Source: an uncultured Dehalococcoidia bacterium (GTDB lineage Bacteria > Chloroflexota > Dehalococcoidia > Lucifugimonadales > UBA3495). Taken from it: a stretch of 64,000 nt of DNA. The notes beneath the pieces are model-generated. The model worked only from the letters and a program-made list of their open reading frames with translations, made no database searches and had not been told where the DNA came from. Of this stretch, positions 54,299-63,033 are shown piece by piece. Every line of letters begins with the position of its first letter. Positions within the stretch are counted from its first letter, which is position 1. A program made the position numbers and the translations under genes. Where the stretch lies: assembly GCA_951812535.1 (NCBI GenBank), contig CATOSK010000006.1:186001-250000 (forward strand). The letters are read 5' to 3'.

Positions 54299-54625
54299 AT
54301 GTATTTGCTGAGAAGAATAGCCAGGACCCAGCCAGGAAAAGCCTGGGAAGTCGCCGCGTATTTGTCCAAGATCTGCGAGGCCTATGAAGGGAACGGCCGT
54401 CCCAAGGCCACCATCTCCGTGGGCGGTCCCGGGCTGGCGGGCAGCGTCGACGTGGCCTACGCCGAGTGGACCCAGGATAGCATCGCCCCCAACTGGCGGC
54501 AGAAGATCCCGGAAGCAGTCCGCACCAACAACGCCAAGATGCAGGCGCTTCTCACCTCCTACGAGTTGGAAATCTACGAGGTGGTGAATGACGAGAAGCT
54601 TCAGGACCGGAACATCGTCGTCTAG
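54299..54625 (+). CDS. Small NIPSNAP/dabb-like hypothetical protein (108 aa)
   Basis: A 108-residue protein, MYLLRRIARTQPGKAWEVAA at the N-terminus, then GRPKATISVGGPGLAGSVDV and YAEWTQDSIAPNWRQKIPE. The strand-helix-strand-strand-helix-strand pattern suggests a ferredoxin-like (dimeric alpha-beta barrel) domain. No catalytic residue can be picked. GGGGAGG lies 10 bases upstream of the ATG. It is followed by the T-box leader. Confidence 0.55.
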   Translation: MYLLRRIARTQPGKAWEVAAYLSKICEAYEGNGRPKATISVGGPGLAGSVDVAYAEWTQDSIAPNWRQKIPEAVRTNNAKMQALLTSYELEIYEVVNDEKLQDRNIVV

Positions 54626-54673
54626 GACAATCGCCAACCCGGCAGAAAGGCCGCTTTCTTTGTTGACACTGCG

Positions 54674-54703
54674 TTGACACTGCCGGAAAGGCGCTCCTAT
54701 ACT
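54674..54703 (+). promoter_or_regulatory. Sigma70-type promoter of the trp T-box leader
   Basis: TTGACA (54674-54679), 18-base spacer, TATACT (54698-54703). A second TTGACA lies 11 bases upstream. Transcription would start near 54710. Confidence 0.75.
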
Positions 54704-54709
54704 CGAAAC

Positions 54710-55049
54710 CAACATTCGAATTTGCAAAGGCTGCGATGGGGAGTAGTAGCTCTTCCAGCGAGGCACAGAGAGCCGGGTAAGGTGAGAGCCGGCGCCAGGC
54801 GCGGAAGAGGGAATGGACCCCGGAGCCTCAGGTTGAACCGATGGGTTGGGTTTCCTGAAAGCACCCGTCCATCCCAGTAGGCCGGGACGCGTGGGCTGCG
54901 TTAAGGGCCCGCGGCACAGAGGCCAGGTAGACCCAGGGCCTCTCCGCCGGTTGAGAAGCTGACGACGCTCCGTCTACGCCCAAGAGCAAGTCGGCAAAGA
55001 GGGTGGCAACACGGATAGCCCCGTCCCTTGTGGACGGGGCTATTTTTTT
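54710..55049 (+). promoter_or_regulatory. tRNA-Trp T-box leader with intrinsic terminator
   Basis: Conserved T-box parts occur in order: AGTAG at the Stem I base (54732), AGAGAGCCGGG...GGTGAGAGCC (54767-54789) in distal Stem I, and specifier-loop sequence GGGAA-TGG-A with UGG at 54814-54816, the Trp codon. The T-box proper is AGGGTGGCAACACGG (55000-55014). It ends with an 11-bp hairpin (TAGCCCCGTCC / GGACGGGGCTA) and T7 (55043-55049). Uncharged tRNA-Trp would bind and favour the antiterminator, so downstream genes are turned on when tryptophan is short. The next genes are a RelB/RelE-like pair, then trpE. Confidence 0.9.
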
Positions 55050-55062
55050 GGAGATGCAAGTA

Positions 55063-55269
55063 ATGGACAGGGCTTCGGTTCGATACATCGTAGACGCCGA
55101 TGGCAAGAAGACAGCCGTGGTGCTCCCCGTCGAAGAATTCGACCGTCTCGTGGAACACCTGGAAGACCTGGAGGATGCGTTGGCCCTAGACAAGACAATG
55201 GGCCAGACCCGGGACTTCGCTCCCTATGAGGAAATCCGGAGAGAGCTCAAGGATGAAGGGCGGATTTGA
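55063..55269 (+). CDS. RelB/Phd-type antitoxin
   Basis: A 68-residue acidic protein: MDRASVRYIVDADGKKTAVV, then LPVEEFDRLVEHLEDLEDAL, the usual KxAVVLPxEEYxxLxExLEDLEDxxA pattern of RelB/Phd-family antitoxins. ATG 55063 has GGAG ten bases upstream, immediately behind the T-box terminator. Its stop overlaps the toxin start (TTGA). Alternative start ATG 55054 is too close to the GGAG. Confidence 0.85.
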   Translation: MDRASVRYIVDADGKKTAVVLPVEEFDRLVEHLEDLEDALALDKTMGQTRDFAPYEEIRRELKDEGRI

Positions 55270-55526
55270 GATACCGGATACAGATCGAATCCCGTGCCCG
55301 ACGAGATTTGAGAGCGCTACCCACCCAGATCTTGCGGCGGGTGGATGCCACGATCATGAACCTGGAGAACGATCCCATACCGCAAGGATCGGCCAGGGTT
55401 CGAGGCAGAATTGGAGATGGTTGGGGGGTAAGAGTGGGGGATTATCGAATTTTGTACACGGTGGACCACGAACACATGGTTGTCACGATCTACCGGGTAA
55501 GACACCGGCGGGAAGTCTACCGTTGA
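55266..55526 (+). CDS. RelE/ParE-type toxin
   Basis: An 86-residue basic protein: YRIQIESRARRDLRALPTQI, then RRVDATIMNLENDPIPQGSA and VRVGDYRILYTVDHEHMVVT followed by IYRVRHRREVYR. This is the complete RelE fold with the late Arg/Tyr cluster typical of ribosome-dependent mRNA interferases. It starts with TTG overlapping the antitoxin stop. 62 bases separate it from trpE, with no promoter or terminator visible. Confidence 0.87.
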   Translation: MRYRIQIESRARRDLRALPTQILRRVDATIMNLENDPIPQGSARVRGRIGDGWGVRVGDYRILYTVDHEHMVVTIYRVRHRREVYR

Positions 55527-55588
55527 CCTGAATCCGGGTCCCAGTCTGCCAAGCAGCAACACACCGCAGAGGAGCCAAGTTTACGCCG

Positions 55589-57049
55589 ATGTACTACCCA
55601 ACCCTGGAAGAAGTTAAGGCCCTGGCCGGCCAGGGCAACCTGGTGCCGGTGTACCGCTCTATCAACGCCGACTTGGAAACGCCGGTGTCGGCCTACCTGA
55701 AGGTGGCTCGCGGCCCCTATTCCTACCTGCTGGAAAGCGTGGAGGGTGGGGAGCGTCTGGGCCGGTACAGCTTCATCGGCACCGAGCCCTACAAGGTCAT
55801 CAAGACCGGCCCTGACCTCCCGGAGGGCGAGGTTGACCCGCTCACGCTGGTGGAACAGGAGATGGCCCAGTACGAGCTCATCCCCGTGGACGGCCTGCCC
55901 GGGTTTCACGGGGGAGCGGTGGGCTACCTGGCCTACGACGCCATCCGCTACTTCGAGCCGCGAGTGCCGCCCATGCCGGAGGACCCCCAGGGTCTGCCCG
56001 AGTCGGTGTTTATGTTCGGGGAGACCATCCTCATCTTCGACCACCTGCGCCACGACATCAAGGTGGTCAGCCACGCCCACCTCCACGGCGACGTGGAGAA
56101 GGCGTACGCCGAGGCCACCGCCCGCATCGACGCGATGGTGGACCGTCTTTCCCATCCCCTGGTTCTGCCGCCGGAACTGCAGAACGGGGATTTCGGGGCC
56201 ACCGCGGGGGCGCAGGTGGAGTCCAACTTCACCCCGGAGCGGTACGCCGGCGTCATCGAAAAGTGCATCGAATACGTTTACGCTGGGGACATCATCCAGG
56301 TGGTGAACTCCCAGCGGTTCTCCCGGCGCACCGGCGCCCATCCTTTCCAGGTCTACCGGGCGCTGCGGAGCGTTAATCCGTCTCCCTACATGTACTACCT
56401 CGACTTGGACGGATTCCAGATCGTCGGCGCGGCCATCGAGACCGTCGTCAAAGTGGAGGACGGTATCGCCGCCACCCATCCCATCGCCGGGACGAGACCC
56501 CGGGGCCAGACTCCAGGAGAAGACCAGGCCAACGAGGTCGAGCTGAAGACCAGCGAAAAGCAGCGGGCGGAACACATCATGCTGGTGGACCTGGGCCGCA
56601 ACGACATCGGGCGGGTCAGCGTCCCCGGAACGGTGTCGGTGACCCAATTGATGGAAGTCGAGCGGTTCTCCCACGTCATGCACCTCGTTTCCCATGTGGA
56701 AGGCGAGCTGAAGCCGGACATGACCCCCTACGACGCGCTCCGCTCCTGCTTCCCCGCCGGAACGGTATCCGGCGCCCCCAAGATCCGGGCGATGGAGATA
56801 ATTTCCGAGGTCGAGGGCCAGAAGCGCGGCCCCTACGGCGGCGCGGTGGGGTACTTCAGCTTCTCCGGCAACATGGACACCGCCCTGGTCCTCCGCACCG
56901 GCATCTACAAGGACGGAATGATGTACGTGCAGGCCGGCGGCGGCGTCGTGGCCGACAGCGTGGCCGAGGACGAGTACATGGAGACCATCCACAAGTCCGG
57001 CGCGCTGATGCGGGCCATCGACGTTGCCGAAGGGCGGGTCGCCATCTAG
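55589..57049 (+). CDS. trpE: Anthranilate synthase component I
   Basis: A 486-residue chorismate-utilising enzyme. LLESVEGGERLGRYSFIGTE lies in the N-terminal feedback-inhibition domain (LLES is the Trp-binding motif). The catalytic domain has AGDIIQVVNSQRFSRRTGAH, IAGTRPRGQTPGEDQANEVE, LVDLGRNDIGRVSVPGTV and FPAGTVSGAPKIRAMEIISE. It converts chorismate and ammonia/glutamine (with TrpG) to anthranilate. ATG 55589 follows GAGGAG. It lies behind the T-box and RelBE pair and ahead of the VOC gene and trpG. Confidence 0.96.
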   Translation: MYYPTLEEVKALAGQGNLVPVYRSINADLETPVSAYLKVARGPYSYLLESVEGGERLGRYSFIGTEPYKVIKTGPDLPEGEVDPLTLVEQEMAQYELIPVDGLPGFHGGAVGYLAYDAIRYFEPRVPPMPEDPQGLPESVFMFGETILIFDHLRHDIKVVSHAHLHGDVEKAYAEATARIDAMVDRLSHPLVLPPELQNGDFGATAGAQVESNFTPERYAGVIEKCIEYVYAGDIIQVVNSQRFSRRTGAHPFQVYRALRSVNPSPYMYYLDLDGFQIVGAAIETVVKVEDGIAATHPIAGTRPRGQTPGEDQANEVELKTSEKQRAEHIMLVDLGRNDIGRVSVPGTVSVTQLMEVERFSHVMHLVSHVEGELKPDMTPYDALRSCFPAGTVSGAPKIRAMEIISEVEGQKRGPYGGAVGYFSFSGNMDTALVLRTGIYKDGMMYVQAGGGVVADSVAEDEYMETIHKSGALMRAIDVAEGRVAI

Positions 57050-57096
57050 TCCAGCAACCAGGCGATAATCCGAGAAACGGGAAAGGAGAAAGGGTC

Positions 57097-57536
57097 ATGC
57101 TGAAGTCGATGTTTCACACCGGGTTCATAGTGGATGACGTGGAGGAGGCGGTGGATTTCTACACCAACGTTCTGGGGTTCCGGGTGGCAATGCGGATGGA
57201 GCGCCAGGGAGAGTTCATCGACCAGGTGCTCGGGTTCGACGGGGCCCACATCAAGGGAGCTTTTGTCGACCTGGGGGAGGGACACCAGCTCGAGTTGATC
57301 CAGTACATCAACCCGCCCAGCGGCCCCGGTGGAATCAACCGCAACGATTTGGGAGCGGCGCACCTGGCCTTCTACGTCGAGGACATCGACGCCTTCCACG
57401 CGGAAAAGTCGGAGCAAGGACTCCGTCCGGTCAACCCGCCCGCCCCCAACTACGACGAGAACGGCAACCTGTTCCGCAAGGTGATGTACGCCCAGGACCC
57501 GGACGGCAACTGGCTGGAATTCGTGGAGCTTCTCTG

Positions 57537-57537
<1 letters not shown>
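57097..57537 (+). CDS. VOC (glyoxalase-like) protein between trpE and trpG
   Basis: A 146-residue single VOC domain: [40 protein letters not shown] and [20 protein letters not shown], and [13 protein letters not shown] at the end. The metal His/Glu positions (H-TGF, HLAFY, ELIQY and LEFVE) are conserved, so lyase or dioxygenase-type activity is plausible. GGAAAGGAG precedes the ATG. Its stop overlaps the trpG start by one base (CTGATGC), so it is an integral operon member, although it has no known Trp role. Confidence 0.85.
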
Positions 57538-58106
<569 letters not shown>

Positions 58107-58149
58107 CCGGGAAGGTCAAGCCGAGTCTTCCAAGGAGGGAGGGTTGGCA

Positions 58150-58476
58150 ATGCGGGACGAAATACGTGCCCGGTTGAGCATTTCAGATGCTGGACTGGAA
58201 GATTTTTGCCGGCGCTGGAAAATCACCGAGCTGTCCCTGTTCGGCTCTGCGCTCCGGGAAGACTTCGGACCGGACAGCGACATTGACTTGTTGGTGCGGT
58301 ACGGGCCAGCCCCCAACCGCAGCCTGATGGACCATGTCGCTATGGAACAGGAATTGACAGAGTTGCTGGGACGCAAGGTTGATCTGGTTAGCAAACGGGG
58401 CGTTGAAAACAGCCAGAACTGGATAATCCGCCGGAGCATCCTTGATTCCGCCGAGTTGGTCTATGAATCGGGATGA
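58150..58476 (+). CDS. MNT-type nucleotidyltransferase (antitoxin of MNT/HEPN pair)
   Basis: A 108-residue minimal nucleotidyltransferase. The DNA polymerase-beta motif LSLFGSALREDFGPDSDIDL (G-S-x9-D-x-D) is intact, with a third acidic residue in KVDLVSKRG. The ATG at 58150 follows GGAGGGAGGG. It overlaps the HEPN gene by 14 bases. MNT proteins AMPylate or neutralise their HEPN RNase partner (family knowledge). Confidence 0.88.
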   Translation: MRDEIRARLSISDAGLEDFCRRWKITELSLFGSALREDFGPDSDIDLLVRYGPAPNRSLMDHVAMEQELTELLGRKVDLVSKRGVENSQNWIIRRSILDSAELVYESG

Positions 58477-58804
58477 AGGAACCCTCTTGCAGATAGCCCA
58501 TGCCGCCCGGTTGATTGTTAACTTTTCCCAGGACATGGATGTATCTGGATTCGAACTGGATGCGCTTACCCGGTCGGCTGTGCTGTACCAGTTCGCAATT
58601 CTCGGTGAAGCGGTCAAGCGCTTATCGGACGGTTTTCGGGAAGCCCATCACGAGATTCCATGGTCGGAAGTCGCTGGAATGCGTGACCGCCTGATTCACG
58701 GGTATGATGTTGTTAACCTGGAGCGGGTCTTGGATGCAATATGGCAGGACGTGCCTGCGCTGCTTCAATACATCGAACCGCTACTGCCCGTGGACCCCGC
58801 ATAG
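58463..58804 (+). CDS. HEPN RNase toxin of MNT/HEPN pair (DUF86)
   Basis: A 113-residue helical protein: LLQIAHAARLIVNFSQDMDV, SAVLYQFAILGEAVKRLSDG and EVAGMRDRLIHGYDVVNLER. R-D-R-L-I-H is the R-x4-6-H catalytic motif of DUF86 HEPN toxins, with the adjacent GY that MNT partners modify. The start is ATG 58463, inside the MNT gene. Stop at 58802-58804, 71 bases before the second MmgE/PrpD gene. Confidence 0.88.
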   Translation: MNRDEGTLLQIAHAARLIVNFSQDMDVSGFELDALTRSAVLYQFAILGEAVKRLSDGFREAHHEIPWSEVAGMRDRLIHGYDVVNLERVLDAIWQDVPALLQYIEPLLPVDPA

Positions 58805-58875
58805 ACAACCCCAACCCCTTGGATTACGCTGCCGGTGAAACCAAACTAGGGATGACACTCCAAGGAGCAGAAACC

Positions 58876-60242
58876 ATGCCTACCATTGCTGAACGTCTTT
58901 CCGAGTATTCCGCCGCGACCCACTTCCGTCATTACCCCGATGACGTTGTGCACCTGGCCAAGCGGATGATTATCGACACCATCGGGTGCGCCATCGGCGG
59001 GTACACCAGCGAGCCCAGCAAGATCGCCCGGGATGTGGCTGGGATGGTCACCAGCGCCAATCCCTGCACCATCATCGGTAGCGGCCAGACCAGCAGCCCT
59101 GACCTGGCGACCTTCGCCAACGGCGTGATGATCCGGTACCTGGACTACAACGACGGCTACACCAGCAACGAGTCCGGGCATCCCAGCGACAGCATCGCCG
59201 CCGTCCTGTCGGCCACCGAGATGGCGGGACTGGGCGGACGCCGGGCCATCACGGCCACCGTCATCGCCTACGAGGTCTTCTGCCGCCTGGGGATGCGGCT
59301 CCCATCCGCGCCGAGGGGTTCGACCACGTCACCAACGGCTGCATCGCCAGCGTAGTGGGAGCGGCCCGGTCCCTGGGACTGTCGCCGGAGTTGACCGAGC
59401 AGGCCGTAAACCTGGGGGTCGTGCCCAACATCGCCCTGGGGCAGACCCGGGTCGGCTCCCTGTCTCATTGGAAGGGGTGCGCTTACGCCAACGCTAGCCG
59501 GAACGCCGTTTTCGCGGCCATGCTGGCCCAGCGCGGCCTGACCGGTCCAGCACCCATTTTCGAGGGGGAGTTCGGCTTCTTCCGGGGCGTGTCCCGGGGA
59601 GCGTATGAGCTGGAAGCCTTCGGCGGGAACGGGCAGCCCTTCAAGATTGCCGAGTGCAGCATCAAACGGTTCCCGCTTGGACAGTACTCGCAGACGGTGG
59701 TACAGGGCGCATTGGAGTGCCGCGACCAGATGCCCCAGGTGAATGTGGATGACATCGCCGAGGTGAAGATCCGGACCCTCCAGAAAGCCATTGACATCAT
59801 GGCCGGCGACGACGAGAAATGGCGTCCCCGGACCAGGGAAACCGCCGACCACAGCATGCCCTACACCACCGCCGTGGCCCTGACCCACGGCTACGTGGAC
59901 CAGGGCCACTTCGACGACCGGTTCATCTTCGACGAGCGATTGCTGGACCTGACCAGTCGTGTCAAAGTCGAGGCGTCAGAGGAAGCGGAGCGGCGGGTGC
60001 CGGAAGCGATGCTCTGCTTCGTGGACGTGGTCACCAAGGGCGGCCGGACCTACTCCGCCGAAGTCCCCTACCACAAGGGGCACTACAAGAACCCCATGAC
60101 CGACGCCGAGGTGGAGCAGAAGTTCCGCTCCCTGGCCAAGGACCTGCTGTCCCCGGACCAGACCGACGAGCTTCTGGCCAAGCTGTGGAAGCTGGAAGAG
60201 GTGGAGGACATCGGCGAGGTCCTGCGCCTGACCCGGATCTAG
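58876..60242 (+). pseudogene. MmgE/PrpD family protein, second copy, one-base frameshift
   Basis: From ATG 58876 (AAGGAG 10 bases upstream) the protein starts TIAERLSEYSAATHFRHYPD and MIIDTIGCAIGGYTSEPSK. GVMIRYLDYNDGYTSNESGH carries the L-D-Y-N-D motif of this family. Near 59289-59293 one G is missing in EVFCRLG; restoring it gives DAAPIRAEGFDHVTNGCIAS. The other frame continues to 60242 (VPNIALGQTRVGSLSHWKGC, PFKIAECSIKRFPLGQYSQT). It is about 455 residues when repaired. Its paralogue at 51770 is intact and only distantly similar. Assembly error is a strong alternative to true inactivation. Confidence 0.85.
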
Positions 60243-60255
60243 CCGGGTCCGACTC

Positions 60256-60678
60256 CTAAACGGCTGCGAATTTCCGGCCGTCGGGGTAGGTGTAGCCGGC
60301 GTTGTCGGTGAAGGCTCCGACGGCCGGGGTTATCTGCCGGTAGAGGCCCCGCGCCCGCTGCTTCACCACCCCGCCGGCCGCTTCCTTGGTGGGCGTCGGA
60401 TTGGCGTTCTGGTCGTTGTAAATCTGCGACTGGAGCGGGCTTTCGTCTTCCAGCTCCCAGATGCACAGGTAGCGCAGGACGCCTCCCCGGTTCAGGTCGT
60501 CTCCGTCCTCCAGCATGAACCGGCGGGCGCTGATGTATCCGGGTATGGACATGCGCTCGGGCAGGTGCTCCTCGTCGTACCACTTGTTGAAGACTTCATC
60601 GTCTGCTTTGTCCACTTCCATCATCACAACGAGGATGGTGGTTCCGATGGGCTGGGTGGCGTGGCTGTTCTGGGTCAT
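60256..60678 (-). CDS. Dimeric alpha-beta barrel hypothetical protein (140 aa)
   Basis: A 140-residue protein with TTILVVMMEVDKADDEVFNK, WYDEEHLPERMSIPGYISAR and YLCIWELEDESPLQSQIYN, matching the EthD/DUF4286-type layout of ferredoxin-like proteins (F-N-x-W-Y-x-x-x-H-x-x-x-R). It probably binds or modifies a small hydrophobic molecule. ATG 60678 follows AAGGAG. It is co-directional with, and 30 bases downstream of, the acyl-CoA dehydrogenase gene. Confidence 0.7.
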   Translation of the reverse strand: MTQNSHATQPIGTTILVVMMEVDKADDEVFNKWYDEEHLPERMSIPGYISARRFMLEDGDDLNRGGVLRYLCIWELEDESPLQSQIYNDQNANPTPTKEAAGGVVKQRARGLYRQITPAVGAFTDNAGYTYPDGRKFAAV

Positions 60679-60707
60679 GTCGTGCTCCTTCTATGGCGTC
60701 GTTGGGA

Positions 60708-61880
60708 CTATTCTATCTCCAGGGTCGCGGCTTCCAGGCCGCAGACCAGTTTTCCGATGGTCTCCAGGCAGCGGTCGTTGGCCGGAGGCATCACCGGACC
60801 GCCCAGCGAGTCCCGGTGCCAGCGCTCCAGGGGACTGCTTTTCAGGAAGCCGCTGCCGCCGGCGAGGCGCATCGCCTGGGTCGTCACGGAAACCCCCAGT
60901 TCCCCGGCAAAGTACTTGGCCTGGTTGATGGCGATGGCCGCGGCATCCTTGTCCCCAGAGACCTTGGCCTCGGCGGCATCCATAAGGAGAAGCCGCCCGG
61001 CCCGCAGGCTGGTTGCCATTTCGCCGATACTGCGCTGGGTCAGGGGATGGTGGATCAATGGCTCGCTGGCGGGCGCGATGACCCGCGTCCTGGCGTACTC
61101 CACGATGTGCTCGTAGGCGCACTCGGCGATTCCCAGGTACACCGCGGCGTATCCTAGGGCGAAACCCGAAAAGTCGGCCTCGAAGAACTGTCCTGGCCTC
61201 CCGATGACCGCCTCCTCAAGAACAAGGCAGTCGTACTGGATGGTGTGGCTGGTGGTGCCGCGCATCCCGGTGGCATTCCAGGGAGCGGTGACCTGCACTC
61301 CAGGGCTGTCCCGGGGGATGAGGGCCGCCAGCAAGCCTTCTCTAGCCGACGCCGCTCCATCCAACACCCCGGATACGAAGCAGTAGTCCGCCGCGTCCCC
61401 CAGGGAACAGAAGTGCTTCAAACCGGAAAACCGGAACCCGTCCCCTTCCATGGCGACGGTTGTGCGGAGGACGAACCGGTCGCGAAAGCTGGACTCCGGC
61501 TCGCTGGTTACCGAGGCGAACAAGACCCCCCGGTCTACCGCATCCCCAAAATAACGCCGCTTCTGCTCCTCGGTGGCCAGCACGTTGATGAATCCGCTGA
61601 GAACGTTGGCGTGCATATTGAAGGTCAGCGCCGTCGACGGACACCCCTTCGCCATTTCCAGGAGGCACCGGGTGTAAGTAACCGGGTCGGCGCCCCACCC
61701 GCCATATTCCTTGGGGACCGTCAGGGAAAGGAGGCCGGCGCCCCGCAGGTCTGCGTAGTTCTCGAAGGGAAAGGACGCTTCGGCGTCATATCCAGCGGCG
61801 CGGCCGGCGAAATTTTCCCGGGACAGGCGGGCAACTTCTGCGACCGCCTTCTCGTTGTGGGTGCGGTGCCTGTTCGTCAA
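60708..61880 (-). CDS. Acyl-CoA dehydrogenase family protein
   Basis: A 390-residue flavoprotein. LRGAGLLSLTVPKEYGGWGA and CPSTALTFNMHANVLSGFIN form the N-terminal helical domain; LFASVTSEPESSFRDRFVLR and GFRFSGLKHFCSLGDAADYC the FAD-contact sheet; ALGYAAVYLGIAECAYEHIV and SVTTQAMRLAGGSGFLKSSP the C-terminal domain. The active-site Glu of typical ACADs is not obvious; the sequence resembles the monooxygenase-like subgroup (DszC/HpaB-type). Start codon is TTG 61880. Transcribed with the ferredoxin-like gene. Confidence 0.88.
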   Translation of the reverse strand: MTNRHRTHNEKAVAEVARLSRENFAGRAAGYDAEASFPFENYADLRGAGLLSLTVPKEYGGWGADPVTYTRCLLEMAKGCPSTALTFNMHANVLSGFINVLATEEQKRRYFGDAVDRGVLFASVTSEPESSFRDRFVLRTTVAMEGDGFRFSGLKHFCSLGDAADYCFVSGVLDGAASAREGLLAALIPRDSPGVQVTAPWNATGMRGTTSHTIQYDCLVLEEAVIGRPGQFFEADFSGFALGYAAVYLGIAECAYEHIVEYARTRVIAPASEPLIHHPLTQRSIGEMATSLRAGRLLLMDAAEAKVSGDKDAAAIAINQAKYFAGELGVSVTTQAMRLAGGSGFLKSSPLERWHRDSLGGPVMPPANDRCLETIGKLVCGLEAATLEIE

Positions 61881-61947
61881 GTGAGACCTGTACTTCTTAC
61901 GTAACCATGGAGATTTTGCCTAGGCACAGACCATTCGGATAAAGTCA

Positions 61948-62817
61948 TCACGGTAAAATATCCACGGCTTCTTGGAGTTCTCTCAAAGTTTTTCCGTTCC
62001 CGTCTCTCCAATCGGTCCGCCCGTTGCTGGTCCTACCTAGAAGAACGCCGGATGCCGTCGAAGGCGACGGAAATTTGTAGTCTGAAGTAAAGCGATACGT
62101 TTCTCCGTCCTTTACTAGAATCCCCCAATCATTCAACAGCTGATTCCGCCAGGTCGTCAGGTATTTGTGAATGGACGGTGCTTCGGTCATGGACGCTTGC
62201 GAACCTCTCCTTACGACGAACCCACTTCCATCTTCAAACCCTTGCGCCTTCAAGGTGGTTGAGTTCAAAAAAAGGTTCCTGGTGGTTTCAGCCGGCGACC
62301 GGGCTTTTTCGAAGAAACTTACTCCCAAAACTGGCAAGCACAACAGCATATCTTTGAGATACAGTTCCGCGTCTACTCTGTCTGCCCATGCGAGGGACGG
62401 AGGTTGGGGTGAATTGCCGTTGTCCAAGTCGCACCGCTTGGCCTCTCTTGCAATTTCTATTAACCGGGCCTCCAAATATTGGACATGTGCTTTGTTGAGA
62501 TTTCGGTCTTTGCTGACGAAGGTTACAGCATGGGTCCAAAAATCCTTGTTGTTGGCGTGGCTATCAAGCCGCGGCTTCACCACATCGCCCTCACCAACAT
62601 AGACAGTTGGTGTCTCTCCGGAACCATACGTGTTCCAAAGAATATAGACGCCCGAACGAGAGATTTCTTCAGCAAGTTTGGAACGGACTTCAGTATAACT
62701 TGGACGAGAGAAATAAATGCCCTGTCCAGTCCAGTTAGATTTCTCAACCACCCGGATACCTTCAGGGTCACCGAAAGGCACAAATATGCGCACCGAAAAT
62801 CCCAAAGGTTCCGTCAT
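61948..62817 (-). CDS. GIY-YIG nuclease/DUF4357 protein
   Basis: A 289-residue protein of lower GC than neighbours. The N-terminal GIY-YIG-like domain is seen in RSGVYILWNTYGSGETPTVY, VGEGDVVKPRLDSH and VQYLEARLIEIAREAK (metal Glu). A C-terminal DUF4357 domain is recognised by SGVLLGRTSNGRTDWRDGNG, KTLRELQE. This combination occurs in restriction-modification and defence islands. The ATG at 62817 follows AAGGAGA. It stands alone between an ACAD operon and an MFS gene; its lower GC suggests transfer. Confidence 0.85.
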   Translation of the reverse strand: MTEPLGFSVRIFVPFGDPEGIRVVEKSNWTGQGIYFSRPSYTEVRSKLAEEISRSGVYILWNTYGSGETPTVYVGEGDVVKPRLDSHANNKDFWTHAVTFVSKDRNLNKAHVQYLEARLIEIAREAKRCDLDNGNSPQPPSLAWADRVDAELYLKDMLLCLPVLGVSFFEKARSPAETTRNLFLNSTTLKAQGFEDGSGFVVRRGSQASMTEAPSIHKYLTTWRNQLLNDWGILVKDGETYRFTSDYKFPSPSTASGVLLGRTSNGRTDWRDGNGKTLRELQEAVDILP

Positions 62818-63033
62818 GACGCTCTCCTTGCTCCCACTCGCACTTGGATGATCTTACTTAGGGGTGGAAGGAAACACAACAAGGTCAAATGTTGGTGGTA
62901 TAGTGGGCGGTGCTTTAGAGATTAAAGCCTGCTGCTTGGGCGCAGGCACCTTGTGCGTCCCTCTTCACGGTCCCCGTCACCTCCCTCCCCAGCAACGTGT
63001 TTCCCAACCTTTATCCCCGCACGCCCATGACAT

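Noticed and set aside
55517-56992. 491-aa minus-strand ORF
   Set aside because: Antisense of trpE.
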